Shown: piece after piece, positions 5,220 to 5,727 of the stretch
How positions within the stretch are numbered: the stretch's first letter is position 1
Layout: the number at the start of each line of letters is the position of its first letter
Source of the DNA: Gracilibacteraceae bacterium
Lineage (GTDB): Bacteria; Bacillota; Desulfitobacteriia; Desulfitobacteriales; Syntrophobotulaceae
Assembly (NCBI GenBank): GCA_031263945.1
Contig: JAISEW010000017.1
Span: forward strand, 1-5,727
Reading direction: 5' to 3'
Length of the DNA stretch: 5,727 bases
Notes under the pieces: generated by a model
What the model was told of the DNA's origin: nothing
Databases searched by the model: none
Seen by the model: the letters and a program-made list of their open reading frames with translations, nothing else
Translations under genes and position numbers: made by a program

Positions 5220-5258
5220 GGTAAATAATCAAAATGAGACCGAGTATGGAGGATTGTG

Positions 5259-5727
5259 TTGAGCAAACAATATCGCGTTTATGATCCTTATTTTATGGAA
5301 GTGGCCCGTCCGATCCTGGAACACGACGTATATCAGCAGATGAAAGGGATAAAACATCACAGCGGCACCGTTTTTGACCATTGTGTCGATGTGGCCTATG
5401 GCGCTTATCAAATCGGGAAAAAACTGGGTCTTGATTGCCGGAGCATTATCCGCGGCGGATTGCTGCATGATTTTTACCTCTACAAATTCCGGCGCCGCGA
5501 GCATCACAATGTTTGCCTGGAAGGACTGCGGCATTCGCGCCTGCACCCGCGCATCGCGCTGTACAACGCGGAAGCGTTTTTTGAATTGAACGGCACGGAG
5601 CGGGATATCATCGCGCATCATATGTTTCCGGTCGGTCTGCCGCGCTCGCGGGAGGCGTGGGCGGTTTCCGTCATGGATAAAATATCCGCGGCGGCCGAGT
5701 ACTGTAAACGGGCCGGGGCCTTTGCCT
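5259..5727 (+). CDS. HD-domain phosphohydrolase, cut off at the right edge
   Basis: The frame is open to the window end, giving 156 residues that begin SKQYRVYDPYFMEVARPILE. It shows the metal-binding layout of the HD superfamily: His41 (FDHCVDVA), the His70-Asp71 pair (GGLLHDFYLY), His96 (RLHPRIAL), His120-His121 (IIAHHMFP) and Asp140 (VMDKISA). Such proteins hydrolyse phosphate esters, often of nucleotides, with bound divalent metals. The five-histidine arrangement resembles small stand-alone HD phosphohydrolases of Firmicutes with no assigned substrate. No sensor or membrane segment is seen. The start is TTG at 5259, six bases after GGAGG (5248-5252); a GTG at 5256 in the same frame is the alternative. 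The ATG at 5246 belongs to a different frame that stops at once. It has its own near-consensus promoter with an overlapping palindrome. The C-terminus is not visible, so completeness cannot be judged. Confidence 0.85.
   Translation, partial: MSKQYRVYDPYFMEVARPILEHDVYQQMKGIKHHSGTVFDHCVDVAYGAYQIGKKLGLDCRSIIRGGLLHDFYLYKFRRREHHNVCLEGLRHSRLHPRIALYNAEAFFELNGTERDIIAHHMFPVGLPRSREAWAVSVMDKISAAAEYCKRAGAFA

Noticed and set aside
5229..5621. 130-codon minus-strand frame at the right end
   Set aside because: It is antisense to the HD-domain gene, whose metal-binding residues are all in place, and it would run through that gene's leader.

Overview
The window most likely comes from a spore-forming or spore-descended Firmicute (Bacillota) with a fairly GC-rich genome and an anaerobic way of life. 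The evidence is an unmistakable spoVG gene behind a sigma-H-type promoter, strong Shine-Dalgarno sequences (GGAGG, GAGGTGAT), use of GTG and TTG starts, and a cysteine-rich ferredoxin-like protein inside a CoA-ligase operon. Genus cannot be read from the sequence.

Left half, minus strand. An operon runs from 2919 down to 381: a beta subunit of the succinyl-CoA synthetase (ADP-forming acyl-CoA ligase) family, a 97-residue ferredoxin-like protein, and the matching alpha subunit. Both subunits keep the catalytic residues (alpha His255, the beta ATP-grasp residues and metal ligands), but the loops that meet at the substrate pocket differ from true SucCD. The acid substrate is therefore uncertain. 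Below the operon lies a class II tRNA-Leu(CAG) gene with its own perfect-consensus promoter. Immediately after it comes the start of an exported protein that runs off the window at base 1.

Middle. A 240-base divergent region (2920-3159) carries an AT-rich block and a sigma-H-like promoter reading right into spoVG. The layout matches that described for Bacillus subtilis spoVG.

Right half, plus strand. After spoVG comes a two-gene unit: a protein with an HExxH motif between two CxxC pairs (putative SprA/CJM1_0395-type metalloprotease) and a 335-residue helical protein of unknown role, closed by a strong intrinsic terminator at 5125-5172. A new promoter (TTGACA-N17-GATAAT) whose -10 lies inside a 14-base perfect palindrome then drives an HD-domain phosphohydrolase, cut off by the right edge.

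The parts most worth following are the ligase with an embedded iron-sulfur protein, and the HExxH/zinc-ribbon protein paired with the unknown 335-residue protein downstream of spoVG.
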